A stretch of 50,520 nucleotides of DNA from Chthoniobacter flavus Ellin428 (GCF_000173075.1 NZ_ABVL01000036.1:1-50520), one strand, 5' to 3'; counted from the first letter of the stretch, positions 16,129-25,057 are shown. Translations and numbers: made by a program. The notes: a model not told the origin generated them from the letters alone.

Positions 16129-17574
16129 TTCTCGCCAAAGGCGAAAAGATGCTTGTCGGTGCGAAGAAAAATCCGCCCATCCACCAACGCCGGTGTGGCA
16201 AACACCGGCTCCCCGATTGCATTGCGCGCCAGCACCTTCAACTCCTTCACGTCGCGTCCGGCATCGATCACCACCACCGTTCCTTTCTGCGACGTGACAT
16301 ACACGCGCCCATCCGCCGCCACCGCGGAACTATAATAATCCCCCGGCACATCCAGCCGCTCGGCCTGATAAACAATCTCTCCCGTGTGCGCGTCGTAGCA
16401 CGACGCCAGCCCGCCATTTTTCACCGCATACACCCGCCCGTCGTAAAGGAGCGGCGATGACACATAGGGCAAATGGCGCGAGACGCTCCACAGCACATTC
16501 GTCTTCGTGATGTCGCCATGCCCACCGGGGCGGATGGCAAACATCTGGTTTACCGCCTCCGAGAACATATCCCGCATGTGCTCGTATTCCTCGCGCGTCA
16601 CCTTGCCGTCCTTGTTCACGTCCATCTGCGAAAAGCGATCGCGGATCGGCCCCGGCGGAAACTCCTCCTTCGTCAGCACGCCATCGTGATTCGCATCATT
16701 GGCCGCGAGAAATTCCTCGAACGGCGCCATCGTGATGCGCGCGCCCGCATCCCCACCGACATTCCAGCTCGAGACGAGCAACATCCCGTCGCCCGCCACC
16801 GGCGTCGCATTCGAAACGCGCGCCGTGCCCTGACAGGACCACAGCTCGTGGCCATCCTTCACCGCATAACTTTTCACCAGGAGCGCACCGACCACCACGA
16901 TCTCCTCCGTGCCATCGTGCTTCCACAAAAACGGCGAGGAGAAGCTGCGCAAAAATCCCGGACGCTCCACGCGCCACGCCTGCTGACCCGTCTTCGCATC
17001 CACCGCGAGCAGGTACGAGCCCATGTCCTGATCGCACACGATCACCACCTTGCCATCGGCCAAAATCGGCGACGCGCCGGTGCCAAACTCGACCAGCGGA
17101 ATCGGCAGCGGCTTGTGCCACACTTCCTTGCCCTGCAGATCGTAGGCCAGCAAACCGGGCCGAGCCGAAATACACATAGACGCCGCTCGCCATCGGAGCA
17201 CGGCGTGGGGCGAGAGCCGCGCTGGCGATGCGATGCATCGGCTCAATCTTGTCCGCCGGCGCCACGGCACGCCACAGCTCATGGCCATCGGCGCGATCGA
17301 AGCACAGCGTCACCAATTTTTCCTCCGTCGAAGCCGGGTCAGGAAGAGCTTGTTCCCGACGATGCACGGCGAGGAGTGCCCGAACGGCACGTCGATTTTC
17401 CACACGACGTTTTTCTCCGGGCCGAATTCAATCGCCGGCTGGCCGGGTCCCAATTCCCAGCCCGCCCGGACCGCGAAACTGTGGCCAATCGGCGCCTGCA
17501 GCGAAGGCGTTGATGGCCACAGCAGCGATCAGGGCGAGCGAAGAGGGGCGGAAGGCGGGGAACATGCCCGCCAT
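16125..17574 (-). pseudogene. PQQ/BamB-like beta-propeller with EF-hands, frameshifted
   Basis: Start ATG at 17574, a signal peptide (SSLALIAAVAINAFA), then WPQFRGPGGLGIGT, the usual opening of PVC outer-membrane quinoprotein-like propellers. Propeller strands follow (LLAYDLQGKEVWHK; DAKTGQQAWRVERPG). An inserted EF-hand pair has Ca loops ANDANHDGVLTKEEF and DVNKDGKVTREEY; the last propeller blades end at 16125. Reading needs four single-base corrections: an extra G in CCGGG at 17443-17447, another at 17334-17338, one T of the T5 run at 17317-17321, and an extra G in CCGGG at 17155-17159. With them the protein is continuous, about 480 residues. Three of four sites are CCGGG, so sequence error is at least as likely as decay. 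Confidence 0.82.
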
Positions 17575-17588
17575 GCCTACACGAAGAC

Positions 17589-18959
17589 TCAGCTCTTTCC
17601 CAGCGCGGCGTCGATCATCGCCCGACGCTCGGCCGGAATGGTCCAGCGCTGGCGCTGATCTTCGCTCAACGAATGGAGCGGGTCGAAATAGAGGAATTGT
17701 TTCCCCGGCTTCACGCTCGGGCTGGTGAAGACGCTGATCCCCGTGGCGCGATCGTAGCGCTCGGGGCTGTGCACGTCGCGTTTGCCGCCGCCGCCGGGGG
17801 CGTCGAGGACAAAGGCTGGCGTGTTGAATCCGGCCGTGGCGCCGCGCACGTATTTCTCGAGCTTCTGCGCGGTGGCCAGTGGCGTGCGAAGATCTTCCAC
17901 GCCGGGCACCATGTCGTGCATGTAGACGTAGTAAGGATGCACGTTCACGTAGCTCAGGCGGCGCACGAGTTGGGTCATCGTGGCGGGATCATCGTTCACC
18001 GTGCGTTGCAGCACCGTCTGGCAGCGCACATGGATACCGCGCTCGACGAGTACGTTCATCGCGTCCTGCGTGATGCTGGTGATTTCCGCGGGATGATTGA
18101 AATGCGTGTGCACGACCACGTCCTTGTGCAGCGAGCGACCGAGCTCGGCCACGCGCGTGAGCGCATCGGTCCAGGCGTGATCGCTGAGGATTTTCTGCGG
18201 CATGACGCAGAGCCCCTTGGTCGCGTAACGGATGCGGCGGATGTTGGGCATCTTCAGCAGGCGTTCGCCGATGAGCTGGAGATGATCCGCCTTGAGATTG
18301 TAGCTGTCGCCGCCCGAGATGACGATGTCCTCGAGGTCGGGCTGGCTGGCGATGTAGGCAAAGGCCTGTTCCCAGCGGGCGAGGCTCGTGGTAAGCGCGA
18401 GCTTTTCCACCTCGGGCGTATCATTGCCCACGGCATAACTGCGCGTGCAGAAGCGACAGTAAACCGGGCAACTGAGCTGCGGCAGAAAGAGCGCCTTGTC
18501 GGGATAGCGATGGGTGAGGCCGGGCACCGGGGAATCCTCCTGCTCATGCAGTGAATCGAGCTGGAGCAGCGGATGGTCCGGCTGCTGTTGCGAGCGCAGG
18601 GGCAGGAATTGCGTGCGGATGGGATCGTGGAGCGGATCGCGCCAATCGATGAGGCCGAGAAGATAGGGTGAGATGCGCAGGGCCATGGGCGCATGATCGA
18701 GAGCGGCCTGGAGATCCTCGTAAAAGCCCTCGGGAGCGAGCGCGCCGAGCGTTTCCTTGAGCTGGCGCGGGTTGGTGACGGTGTGTCGGTTTTGGAAGGT
18801 GTGAGTCCGGAATTCTTCCTCGCTGACCTTTGCGTAAGCGGGGATGCCGCGCCAGAACTCGTCGCGGCGGAGAGCACGATGGTCGGGAAAGACCCGACTC
18901 GGAGGCTCGTCGGAGGTGGATTGGGTCGGAGGGTCAACGTGGGCAGTGTCGATCAACAT
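17589..18959 (-). CDS. kamA: Radical SAM lysine 2,3-aminomutase family protein
   Basis: 456 residues, normal family length. The [4Fe-4S]/SAM motif C164-x3-C168-x2-C171 (CPVYCRFCTR) is followed by the SAM-binding GGD (ISGGDSY). The PLP-binding lysine lies in VLDAPGGGGK (Lys393). Asp349 (YYVYMHDM) and Asp386 correspond to the two Asp that bind the substrate epsilon-amino group in clostridial lysine 2,3-aminomutase, so lysine is the likeliest substrate. The product beta-lysine serves as an osmolyte precursor or in lysine degradation. No acetyltransferase (ablB), epmA or other lysine gene lies nearby. The gene stands alone behind a 500-bp upstream gap. Confidence 0.9.
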   Translation of the reverse strand: MLIDTAHVDPPTQSTSDEPPSRVFPDHRALRRDEFWRGIPAYAKVSEEEFRTHTFQNRHTVTNPRQLKETLGALAPEGFYEDLQAALDHAPMALRISPYLLGLIDWRDPLHDPIRTQFLPLRSQQQPDHPLLQLDSLHEQEDSPVPGLTHRYPDKALFLPQLSCPVYCRFCTRSYAVGNDTPEVEKLALTTSLARWEQAFAYIASQPDLEDIVISGGDSYNLKADHLQLIGERLLKMPNIRRIRYATKGLCVMPQKILSDHAWTDALTRVAELGRSLHKDVVVHTHFNHPAEITSITQDAMNVLVERGIHVRCQTVLQRTVNDDPATMTQLVRRLSYVNVHPYYVYMHDMVPGVEDLRTPLATAQKLEKYVRGATAGFNTPAFVLDAPGGGGKRDVHSPERYDRATGISVFTSPSVKPGKQFLYFDPLHSLSEDQRQRWTIPAERRAMIDAALGKS

Positions 18960-19465
18960 AGGGTGTGTGGGTATGGTTGGGTTGTTTGCAGAGAGATTCG
19001 TGCAAGCCGCGAGAGGCGGCGGTGCCGTCGCTATCGAGAAACCATCGTATCCGTGAACCGAAGCAGAAGCATTTGGGTGCTAATAGCGGTGTTGGGTTTC
19101 AAGCATCGCACCCTTGACGGAAGATTGTCAAATCGAGGGGTGACGTCCGCAGCCTACCGGGTGCCTTTTTCCAGAGTAAATCCGTCCGGGGGCAGGCAGG
19201 GCAAAAAAGAAAAAAGACCTCCGCCCACCTTCTCCCATGGAGTTTGGGTTGTGCTCTGGCCGTGTCCCGAACTGGAAGATGGAAGATGGTGGGCCGTGAA
19301 GAGAAGATTACACATCAGCACTCGTCAACCCGTCTTCTGGGAAGCCCCGCCCAAGGCCTGAAGAACGGAAGCACCGATCCATCTCGCTCGCGATTTTGGA
19401 ATCGACGATCAAAGATCACCGCTGCAGAGGCCGCTTCCAAACGCGAAGCTGAATGTCGATTCAGC
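18960..19465. other. 506-bp gap without a supported gene
   Basis: It lies between the kamA start and the LemA stop (both on the minus strand), so the right part is downstream of kamA's promoter region. Plus-strand open frames crossing it (18693-19361, 19244-19810) run into the antisense of kamA and LemA and have no family signal. There is an A-rich stretch near 19204-19218 but no terminator hairpin that I can defend. Confidence 0.5.
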
Positions 19466-20107
19466 CTAGAAAACAGCCGCCTGCGCTGGCTCGCCGTTGG
19501 TTCTCTCGAGGTAAAGACGGGGCCGAAAGCCAAGAAGGGGTCCATAAATGTTCGCCGGTCGCTGACGCAACGCATGATTATAAAGGAGGCCCGCGTGAAC
19601 GAAATTATTCTCGCGCACCACCAGATCCTTGCCGACCGTCAAGTATTCCGCGGTCATCTTTCTGAGCTTTGGGTCCTGTTTCAATTGCGGGTCGCGCGCG
19701 ACAGCCGCCAACGCACGCGAAATGGCGGTGTTGAGATCTCTTTGGGATTGTTGAAATGCGCCGAATTGCCCGGCATCGACTGGCGCCCGTTTCGCTTCGA
19801 TGCGGCATAATTCCGCGTTGGCTTGGGTTCGCGACAGATCCGCCGCCCATTGCTTGTCGAGCTTCTCCGCGGAGGAAAGCAGGGGCACCAGATTGCGACC
19901 GATCTCCGCCCGCCGCTCGCACAAGGCCTCGACCTCCGTCCAGCGGGAGTTCAGCGTATTCTCCGAGGCGCGCAGTTTGCGCACCGGCGAATAGCCAACC
20001 GCTACGGCTGCTACAAGAATGAGTATGGCAACACCGGCCGCGATTTTCGCGACCAAACCCTTCCTCGCCTTCGCGACAGGCGTCACAACCATTGCTTTTT
20101 CGTTCAT
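19466..20107 (-). CDS. LemA family protein
   Basis: About 213 residues from ATG 20107 (MNEKAMVVTPVAKARKGLV); a start at 20164 is possible but less natural. One N-terminal membrane helix (IAAGVAILILVAAVAVGY) is followed by a helical domain with the LemA pattern: ASENTLNSRWTEVEALCERR, AEIGRNLVPLL, then AVARDPQLKQDPKLRKMTAEY, and the ending YNHALRQRPANIYGPLLGF. LemA proteins are anchored in the membrane with the coiled helical domain outside; their function is poorly known. It is slightly divergent from standard LemA (Cys residues, a longer polar linker). It is transcribed alone, and the next gene upstream belongs to the RHS toxin cluster. Confidence 0.82.
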   Translation of the reverse strand: MNEKAMVVTPVAKARKGLVAKIAAGVAILILVAAVAVGYSPVRKLRASENTLNSRWTEVEALCERRAEIGRNLVPLLSSAEKLDKQWAADLSRTQANAELCRIEAKRAPVDAGQFGAFQQSQRDLNTAISRALAAVARDPQLKQDPKLRKMTAEYLTVGKDLVVRENNFVHAGLLYNHALRQRPANIYGPLLGFRPRLYLERTNGEPAQAAVF

Positions 20108-20266
20108 GGGATACTGGAAACGGTTCCACTGAAACCGAAAGGACACGGGAAAGAATTTCATCATTTTTTGTGCCAGCGGCTTTTTACGTCAGTTAATTGA
20201 ACCGCGTCAGCATCCACGTGAGTCAAAGCAAGCCGCCAGTCCACGCATCCCTTGATAAGCGTTGGC

Positions 20267-20551
20267 CTATGCGCCTTGTTCAAAGTAACGAGCCAACATG
20301 GGCGCGATCTCGGCATTTACGACTTCGTCTGGCCAGTTTGCCCCAGTGAAGAATTGCCACGCGCCTAATGTAGAAGCATCCGGGAGTTTCAGATCGAATG
20401 CCGCTCGGAAATACATAATGACGATTAATCGCGAATCCGGCCCAAGCCGCAGCCTATCTATCAAGAAGTGCATGGCATCAACCGCGCTTTCTCCATTACG
20501 AATTTTTTGGCGCAATTCGTCCAGAAGTTCTGGGTGCTCGATCTCGCTCAT
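20267..20551 (-). CDS. Candidate immunity protein for the RHS toxin
   Basis: A 94-residue acidic protein, all-helical in appearance (HPELLDELRQKIRNGESAVD, LIDRLRLGPDSRLIVIMYF), with no signal or membrane segment. Its ATG overlaps the toxin stop codon (ATGA, 20548-20551). A small cytosolic ORF directly behind the C-terminal toxin is the normal place for a polymorphic-toxin immunity gene. I do not recognise the family, so the role is inferred from position only. Base composition is clearly lower in GC than the neighbouring housekeeping genes, typical of exchanged toxin-immunity modules. Confidence 0.62.
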   Translation of the reverse strand: MSEIEHPELLDELRQKIRNGESAVDAMHFLIDRLRLGPDSRLIVIMYFRAAFDLKLPDASTLGAWQFFTGANWPDEVVNAEIAPMLARYFEQGA

Positions 20552-20796
20552 AGTTTTTTAAAGACAACACGGATCTTAGTATAATTCCCAGCTGCGCCAA
20601 TCGCAGTTTCGACTGTTGGATTTGAAAAACCAAATTTCGCGGCTTGCCCGCCGGTCCAAGTTTGTGAAGCCGCTTCCTCAAGCGACATCCCCTGGCCAGT
20701 AAGCTTGTTCATCGCTGCCAAGTTATCACCGTAACTCCAGTTGCCCGCTATTGCTTTCACATTGTCTCCAAAATGTTCCATCATCTGCTTGAACAT
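20548..20796 (-). CDS. C-terminal toxin domain of the RHS protein (split off by a frameshift)
   Basis: 82 residues in this frame. Reading one base differently upstream gives ...GLTREGGQMFKQMMEHFGDN, a continuous link from the RHS/HINT protein to this domain. The required missing base falls at CCGG 20819-20822. The domain carries conserved-looking blocks GNWSYGDNLAAMNKLT, GMSLEEAASQTWTGGQAA and GNYTKIRVVF. I do not recognise its catalytic type. It follows the HINT domain immediately, where polymorphic toxins place the releasable effector, and is followed by the overlapping immunity candidate. As written, an independent start at 20796 would give a truncated product. Confidence 0.7.
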   Translation of the reverse strand: MFKQMMEHFGDNVKAIAGNWSYGDNLAAMNKLTGQGMSLEEAASQTWTGGQAAKFGFSNPTVETAIGAAGNYTKIRVVFKKL

Positions 20797-22772
20797 TTGC
20801 CCCCCCTCACGGGTGAGGCCGGTCCAGCCTCAACAACGAAATCGACAACTCCTGATTTGTCAACGGTTGCATACATCCCTTTTCCATTTTCTAGGTTTAA
20901 GTAGAAATCCGGAGGGCACCCTGAGGCATTATGGCTCAACACCTCCGCATTTCCGACAAAGTACCGATGATCGGTCTCCACCTCCAGATTGTATACTCGC
21001 TGGGTGCCCGATAGTTGTTCGATCGAAGCTACCTTAGCGACACCATGCTCGGTTTGAAGGACCTCGCCTGGTACGAGGGCCCGCGCTGGTACCCAGTCCT
21101 GACGCGTGGCGGAGAATAACCGATGTGTATTGGTTGGATTGAGGACTTCGCCGCTCTCCAACTCAAGCCGCATGACGTAGCTGTTCAGGTGCGTGATCGT
21201 TCCTGTTACAACCCTTCCAGGGCCGGATGCAACCGGCGGGCAGGCTTCGACCGCATCGACTGTTGCCCAACCATCCACCGATATTTCTTGAAGCGTGAGC
21301 CAAACCCCGTTTCCCGGCACGCAGTTGCGTTCTATCAGCCAGGCATCTGGGCGGAGAAATACAATATCCATCCTATCCCCTCCATACGGGTTTCGCATAT
21401 GCATACGAACCCGCTTCCAAGTCGCCGGATCCACCTCTGTAGAACTGTTTTGACTCTCCTCGGAACTCGTCAAAACACGCTGGCCTTCCTCTACCGACTC
21501 GATGGCATGCCCACCATCGGCTTCGACAACTTTTGTTCCGGCGGCGAAGCAGTTACCTGCACACACGCGCTCTATGTCCTGAGCTGTTGTATCTGCGGCG
21601 GTTGTTTCTGCCGCGGTCGTCTCTGCGGTATAAGATTCCGCGAAGCCTATCGTTGTAACCGCAGCTTGCGAAATTCCCGAAAATGTCCGTTGGACCCGAA
21701 CCTCCGTGCTAAGTACTTGACCGGTTGAGGTATTTCCAAAGCCCCCCTCCATGATGCCATTGATACCAGTAGCCGAGAGTACCGGGTCGCTGAAACTGGC
21801 GGCTATAAAGGAACTTGTCCAACTACGACCGAGTTGGTCGTGGTAATAAAACATCCGTTGGGTGGATTCATTGCTAATTTGGTTGTAACTATCGCCCGCA
21901 CCTTGCCCGGCATCATTAAGCAAACCGCCAGTATTTCCCTGATAGTCCACACTGATATTTCCCCAAGAGGAAGCGGTATTTGCCAACGTGACACTCCTGA
22001 CAAAGGGATCTGCATTCGGATTTGTCGGATCGATTCGGTCCCAAAAATCGAGTGAAGTGGCCGTATTCCAGTCTACCGACACTTCTGTCCTTGTCGTATC
22101 CCAAACCTGGCTGCTGACTCGTCCCGTAGGGTCGAATCCATTAATCGGATCACCGTTGCAGAAAGCATAGAGCGTCCTGTCTGAGTCGAGGCCGAGCGGA
22201 TCGCTGCTCAGGAACGTACCCGAACTTGGATCGTAGTAGCGTGCGCCGAGATAATAGTAGCCTGTGGCATCCACGTAGTGCCCGCGCCAGGCCAGGAAGA
22301 CGGCCAGATCCTGAACGCCGTCCAGTGGCTGGGCGGGACCGCTTTCCGGCAGCACGCCGTATCCGCCGGCACGGGCCGGATTCCAGGACAAGGTGTTGGT
22401 GAGTCCAAAGACCGTGGCTACGGTGTGACCGTAGAGGTCCGAGAGGATGCCAGTGGTCGCGCCGGTCGTGCCGTTGTAGACGGCTTCGAGGCCGCCGGTG
22501 CCTTGCAGACCGCCGTAAGCCCCGTTCAGGTCAGGGCCGTGGACCAGCCAATCGCGGGCGCCGCCCTGAACGGTCACCGCCAGTTCCATGAACTCCACGC
22601 TCGGGTCGTAGCTGGACTGCAGGACCAACGGGTTACCGCTACTGATAGAGCCCGCTGAAAACCAACCCTCGATCCGTCTCGGTGCCGTTGAAAAGATCCG
22701 ATTGGTCAAACTGTCCGCGATAGATGACCGCCGGCGTGGAGGTGAAGGCATCGATCCAAAAACCCTGCCCAT
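20781..22772 (-). CDS. RHS core tip with HINT autoprotease domain
   Basis: The frame is 663 codons, but roughly the first 45 overlap the truncated porin gene in another frame and are not RHS. Real RHS sequence starts near 22640. The RHS core motif is clear: GYYYLGARYYDPSSGTFLSSD, then PLGLDS...YAFCNGDPINGFDPTGR. A linker of about 190 residues follows, including an Ala/Thr-rich repeat (TAETTAAETTAADTTAQD). Then comes a HINT domain opening with CFAAGTKVVEADGG and closing with VLSHNA, which would cut after Asn to free the C-terminal toxin. The YD-repeat shell (normally over 1000 residues) and any secretion signal are missing, so this is an orphan RHS tip. It may serve as a recombination donor or be a decayed remnant. 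Confidence 0.82.
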   Translation of the reverse strand: MGRVFGSMPSPPRRRSSIADSLTNRIFSTAPRRIEGWFSAGSISSGNPLVLQSSYDPSVEFMELAVTVQGGARDWLVHGPDLNGAYGGLQGTGGLEAVYNGTTGATTGILSDLYGHTVATVFGLTNTLSWNPARAGGYGVLPESGPAQPLDGVQDLAVFLAWRGHYVDATGYYYLGARYYDPSSGTFLSSDPLGLDSDRTLYAFCNGDPINGFDPTGRVSSQVWDTTRTEVSVDWNTATSLDFWDRIDPTNPNADPFVRSVTLANTASSWGNISVDYQGNTGGLLNDAGQGAGDSYNQISNESTQRMFYYHDQLGRSWTSSFIAASFSDPVLSATGINGIMEGGFGNTSTGQVLSTEVRVQRTFSGISQAAVTTIGFAESYTAETTAAETTAADTTAQDIERVCAGNCFAAGTKVVEADGGHAIESVEEGQRVLTSSEESQNSSTEVDPATWKRVRMHMRNPYGGDRMDIVFLRPDAWLIERNCVPGNGVWLTLQEISVDGWATVDAVEACPPVASGPGRVVTGTITHLNSYVMRLELESGEVLNPTNTHRLFSATRQDWVPARALVPGEVLQTEHGVAKVASIEQLSGTQRVYNLEVETDHRYFVGNAEVLSHNASGCPPDFYLNLENGKGMYATVDKSGVVDFVVEAGPASPVRGGKCSSR

Positions 22773-23328
22773 GGTAGCTGAGTTTCACCGCGTCGAACGC
22801 GCGGGAATAGTTGAGCCAATCCTGTTCACCCACGAGGCGCAGATCTCCGTAATTCAGGACCTGCCGGCCGATCTTTAGTCCGAACGGACACTCGTTGTAG
22901 TTGGCGAACTGGATATAACCCTGCCGCAGATTGAAGTAATCGTTCCCTTCGGCGGAGCTGGCGCCGGGAATGGTGGGCCGCCGTCCATTGAGTTCCAGCG
23001 CTCCCTGGCCTTGAGCGTAGAGCAACAACCATGGGACTGGCTTGATGGCGACGCCCAACCGGAAGCGCTCTTCCAGCCAGTTGCCATCGGTCGGCGAGCG
23101 GACGGCGCTATTGAAGTCAAAGTTATTGCTGCGATTTTCCCAACGCAACCGCTCCTGGGCATCGAAAACAACCGCGCCGCCCGCGAAGCTTAAGGGATTG
23201 GCGTCCGCGGAGCTTTCCACGACCGCCTTGTCGCTGGTGGAGGAGAGTCCGCTCTGACCTGCCCTGGCGCGTGGCGCAAGGAAGATCAGGCTTAGAATCA
23301 ATGGGAAAAGAAAGGACGGTCGGTTCAT
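22639..23328 (-). pseudogene. Alginate-export-type outer-membrane porin, 3' truncated
   Basis: 229 residues: signal peptide (SFLFPLILSLIFLAPRARA), then the AlgE-like/alginate export domain opening (SFAGGAVVFDAQERLRWENR, LEERFRLGVAIKP, WLLLYAQGQGALELNGR). The characteristic GLKIGRQVLNYGDLRLVGEQ and a strand ending near FSGLY follow. Family members have about 400-500 residues, so the second half of the barrel is missing. It stops exactly where RHS sequence begins (about 22640), so a recombination or assembly junction has cut it. Its own promoter region (23329-23470) looks intact. It cannot form a complete 18-strand barrel. Confidence 0.78.
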
Positions 23329-23470
23329 CGGTTGGCCAGGGGAGAGGGCCGACGGCAGCGTTCCGTCTGGTTCTCATTGGCGCGCACCTTTTAACGACCC
23401 GTTACTTTTAAGAGAAATGCCGTTTTCTGATATGAGTAATAACAATCCGGCATAATTCGAACCATCTGAC

Positions 23471-24700
23471 CTAACAGTTCAGTTGCCCGAAAAGATAAGC
23501 GCGCAAAGCTGGGTCATCCGTCAGACTCGCGGCGCGGGTGAAGGCTTTCTCTGCTTCCTTCGCTTGGCCGAGCATTCGCAGCACGTGTCCGCGTGAAGCC
23601 CAGTAGGGTTGGTAGTCGGCGATGCGGCCTTCAGGGATTTCGTCGAGCGCAGCGACGGCGGCGGCGGGTTGACCGGTTTGGGCGAGAGCGACAGCTCGGC
23701 CGACGAGGGAGCCGATGCCTGGCGCGAGGCGCACGAGGCCTTCGTAGAGCAGGAGAATTTCCGGCCAATCGATGTCGCCCGTGACGGCGCGGTGAGCGTG
23801 GATGGATTGGATGGCGGCTTCCAATTGGTAGCGGCCCATGCGCCGGAACCCGGCGGCTTTGCGAAGCAAGGACTCGGCTTCGTCGATCATCGGACGCGAC
23901 CAGAGTTCGGTGTCCTGTTGGTCGAGCGGGATGTATTCGCCGGTGCTCGCGTAGCGTGCATCGCGGCGGGCTTCGCAGTGCAGCATGAGGGCGAGCAAGC
24001 CGTGGGCTTCCGGCTCGCCGGACATCAATTGCACCAGCGTGCGACCGATGGCGATGGCATCCCCGGCCAGCGCATGGTGCGTGGAGCTGGTTTCCGCGAG
24101 ACTGTCCCAACCGGTGGTGTAGGCCGAGTAGATCGCATCGAGGACGAACGAGACGCGCTCATCCCATTCCGGCGGATCGGGCACGCGAAAGGGGATGCGG
24201 GCATCGCGGATCTTGCTCTTGGCGCGGACGAGTCGCTGGCTCATCGCCGCCGGTGAAACCAGAAATGCCGAGGCGATGCGCGCGGCGTCCACGTGCAGTA
24301 CGGTCTGCAACATGAGCGGCGTGCGCGCCGCGGGATCGATGGCCGGATGGGCGCAGACGAAGAGCAGCTTCAGCCGTTCGTCAGGGAATTGATCGTGCGT
24401 GGTGGCCACGGTTTGCGCCTCCTCGGTGATTTGCTGGAGATACTCCTCGGATTTCTCGTGCACCTGGTGATGCCGCGCGGCGTCGATCATCCGGTTGCGC
24501 GCCACGCGCAGCAGCCACGCTTCCGGCTTTTCGGGAATGCCATCGGTCGGCCAGCGTTTCAGAGCCTCGGCGAAGGCATCGCCGAGCGCGTCCTCGACAT
24601 CGGCCACATTCCCCGCGCGCGCCGCCAGATAGGCGATGAGCCGCCCATAGGAATTGCGCGCAACAGATTCAATGGCCGCCTGGGTTGCCGAGTCATTCAT
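23471..24700 (-). CDS. ECF42-type RNA polymerase sigma factor with TPR-like extension
   Basis: 409 residues. Sigma region 2 is seen at about 15-85 (GRLIAYLAARAGNVADVEDAL, RNRMIDAARHHQ). Region 4 is at about 125-170 (LMLQTVLHVDAARIASAFL, AAMSQRLVRAKSKIRDA). The remaining 230 residues form the helical, TPR-like DUF6596 extension (SPIDDEAESLLRKAAGF-type segments, ARGHVLRMLGQAKEAEKAFTRA), which in ECF42 proteins is needed for activity. This group has no classical anti-sigma factor and is found next to a YCII/DGPF-domain gene, as here (9-bp gap, same strand). Targets are unknown, although the neighbouring DGPF gene is often among them. Confidence 0.9.
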   Translation of the reverse strand: MNDSATQAAIESVARNSYGRLIAYLAARAGNVADVEDALGDAFAEALKRWPTDGIPEKPEAWLLRVARNRMIDAARHHQVHEKSEEYLQQITEEAQTVATTHDQFPDERLKLLFVCAHPAIDPAARTPLMLQTVLHVDAARIASAFLVSPAAMSQRLVRAKSKIRDARIPFRVPDPPEWDERVSFVLDAIYSAYTTGWDSLAETSSTHHALAGDAIAIGRTLVQLMSGEPEAHGLLALMLHCEARRDARYASTGEYIPLDQQDTELWSRPMIDEAESLLRKAAGFRRMGRYQLEAAIQSIHAHRAVTGDIDWPEILLLYEGLVRLAPGIGSLVGRAVALAQTGQPAAAVAALDEIPEGRIADYQPYWASRGHVLRMLGQAKEAEKAFTRAASLTDDPALRAYLFGQLNC

Positions 24701-24709
24701 CGAAGCTTT

Positions 24710-25057
24710 TTAGGCGCCGGCGTATCCGATGAGGGGACGCACCTCGATGGTGGCGCTGCTCGCCGCCGGGTTGCGCGCGGCCCAGTCCAGGGCTGCATCC
24801 AGGTGCGGCACATCGATGATCACCAGGCCGCCGAGGAATTCTTTCGTCTCGGCGTAAGGGCCATCGTGCACCTGGCGCTTGCCATCGCGGACGGTCACGA
24901 GGGTCGTGGTGTGCGGCGGTTGCAGACCGGCGCCGGTGACCAGCACGCCGGCGGCGTGCAACGCTTCGCCGTAAGCCTTGCCCGCCGCGGCGAGCGCGGG
25001 GTCCCGGGGTTTATCAAAGGCTTCCTGCGGTTGATGAACGAGTAGTGCGTATTTCAT
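24710..25057 (-). CDS. YCII-related (DGPF-domain) protein
   Basis: 115 residues from ATG 25057 (MKYALLVHQPQEAFDKPRD). The family signature DGPF appears as DGPYAETKEFLGG, with a downstream IDVPHLDAALDWAARNP helix and the usual ending IEVRPL. These small alpha/beta-barrel proteins act as partners or targets of ECF42 sigma factors; their biochemical role is unclear. It is the first gene of the pair and lies 9 bp upstream of the sigma factor, so the two are co-transcribed. Confidence 0.9.
   Translation of the reverse strand: MKYALLVHQPQEAFDKPRDPALAAAGKAYGEALHAAGVLVTGAGLQPPHTTTLVTVRDGKRQVHDGPYAETKEFLGGLVIIDVPHLDAALDWAARNPAASSATIEVRPLIGYAGA

Noticed and set aside
18693..19361. 222-codon plus-strand ORF covering the gap after kamA
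   Set aside because: The first half is antisense to kamA and the rest has no coding pattern or homologous-looking segment.
20794..20806. Slippage at the C7/G7 run as the cause of the RHS frame change
   Set aside because: Correcting the run gives a shift after the conserved GLTREGG reading. The frame must already change upstream at CCGG 20819-20822 to read GLTREGGQMF.
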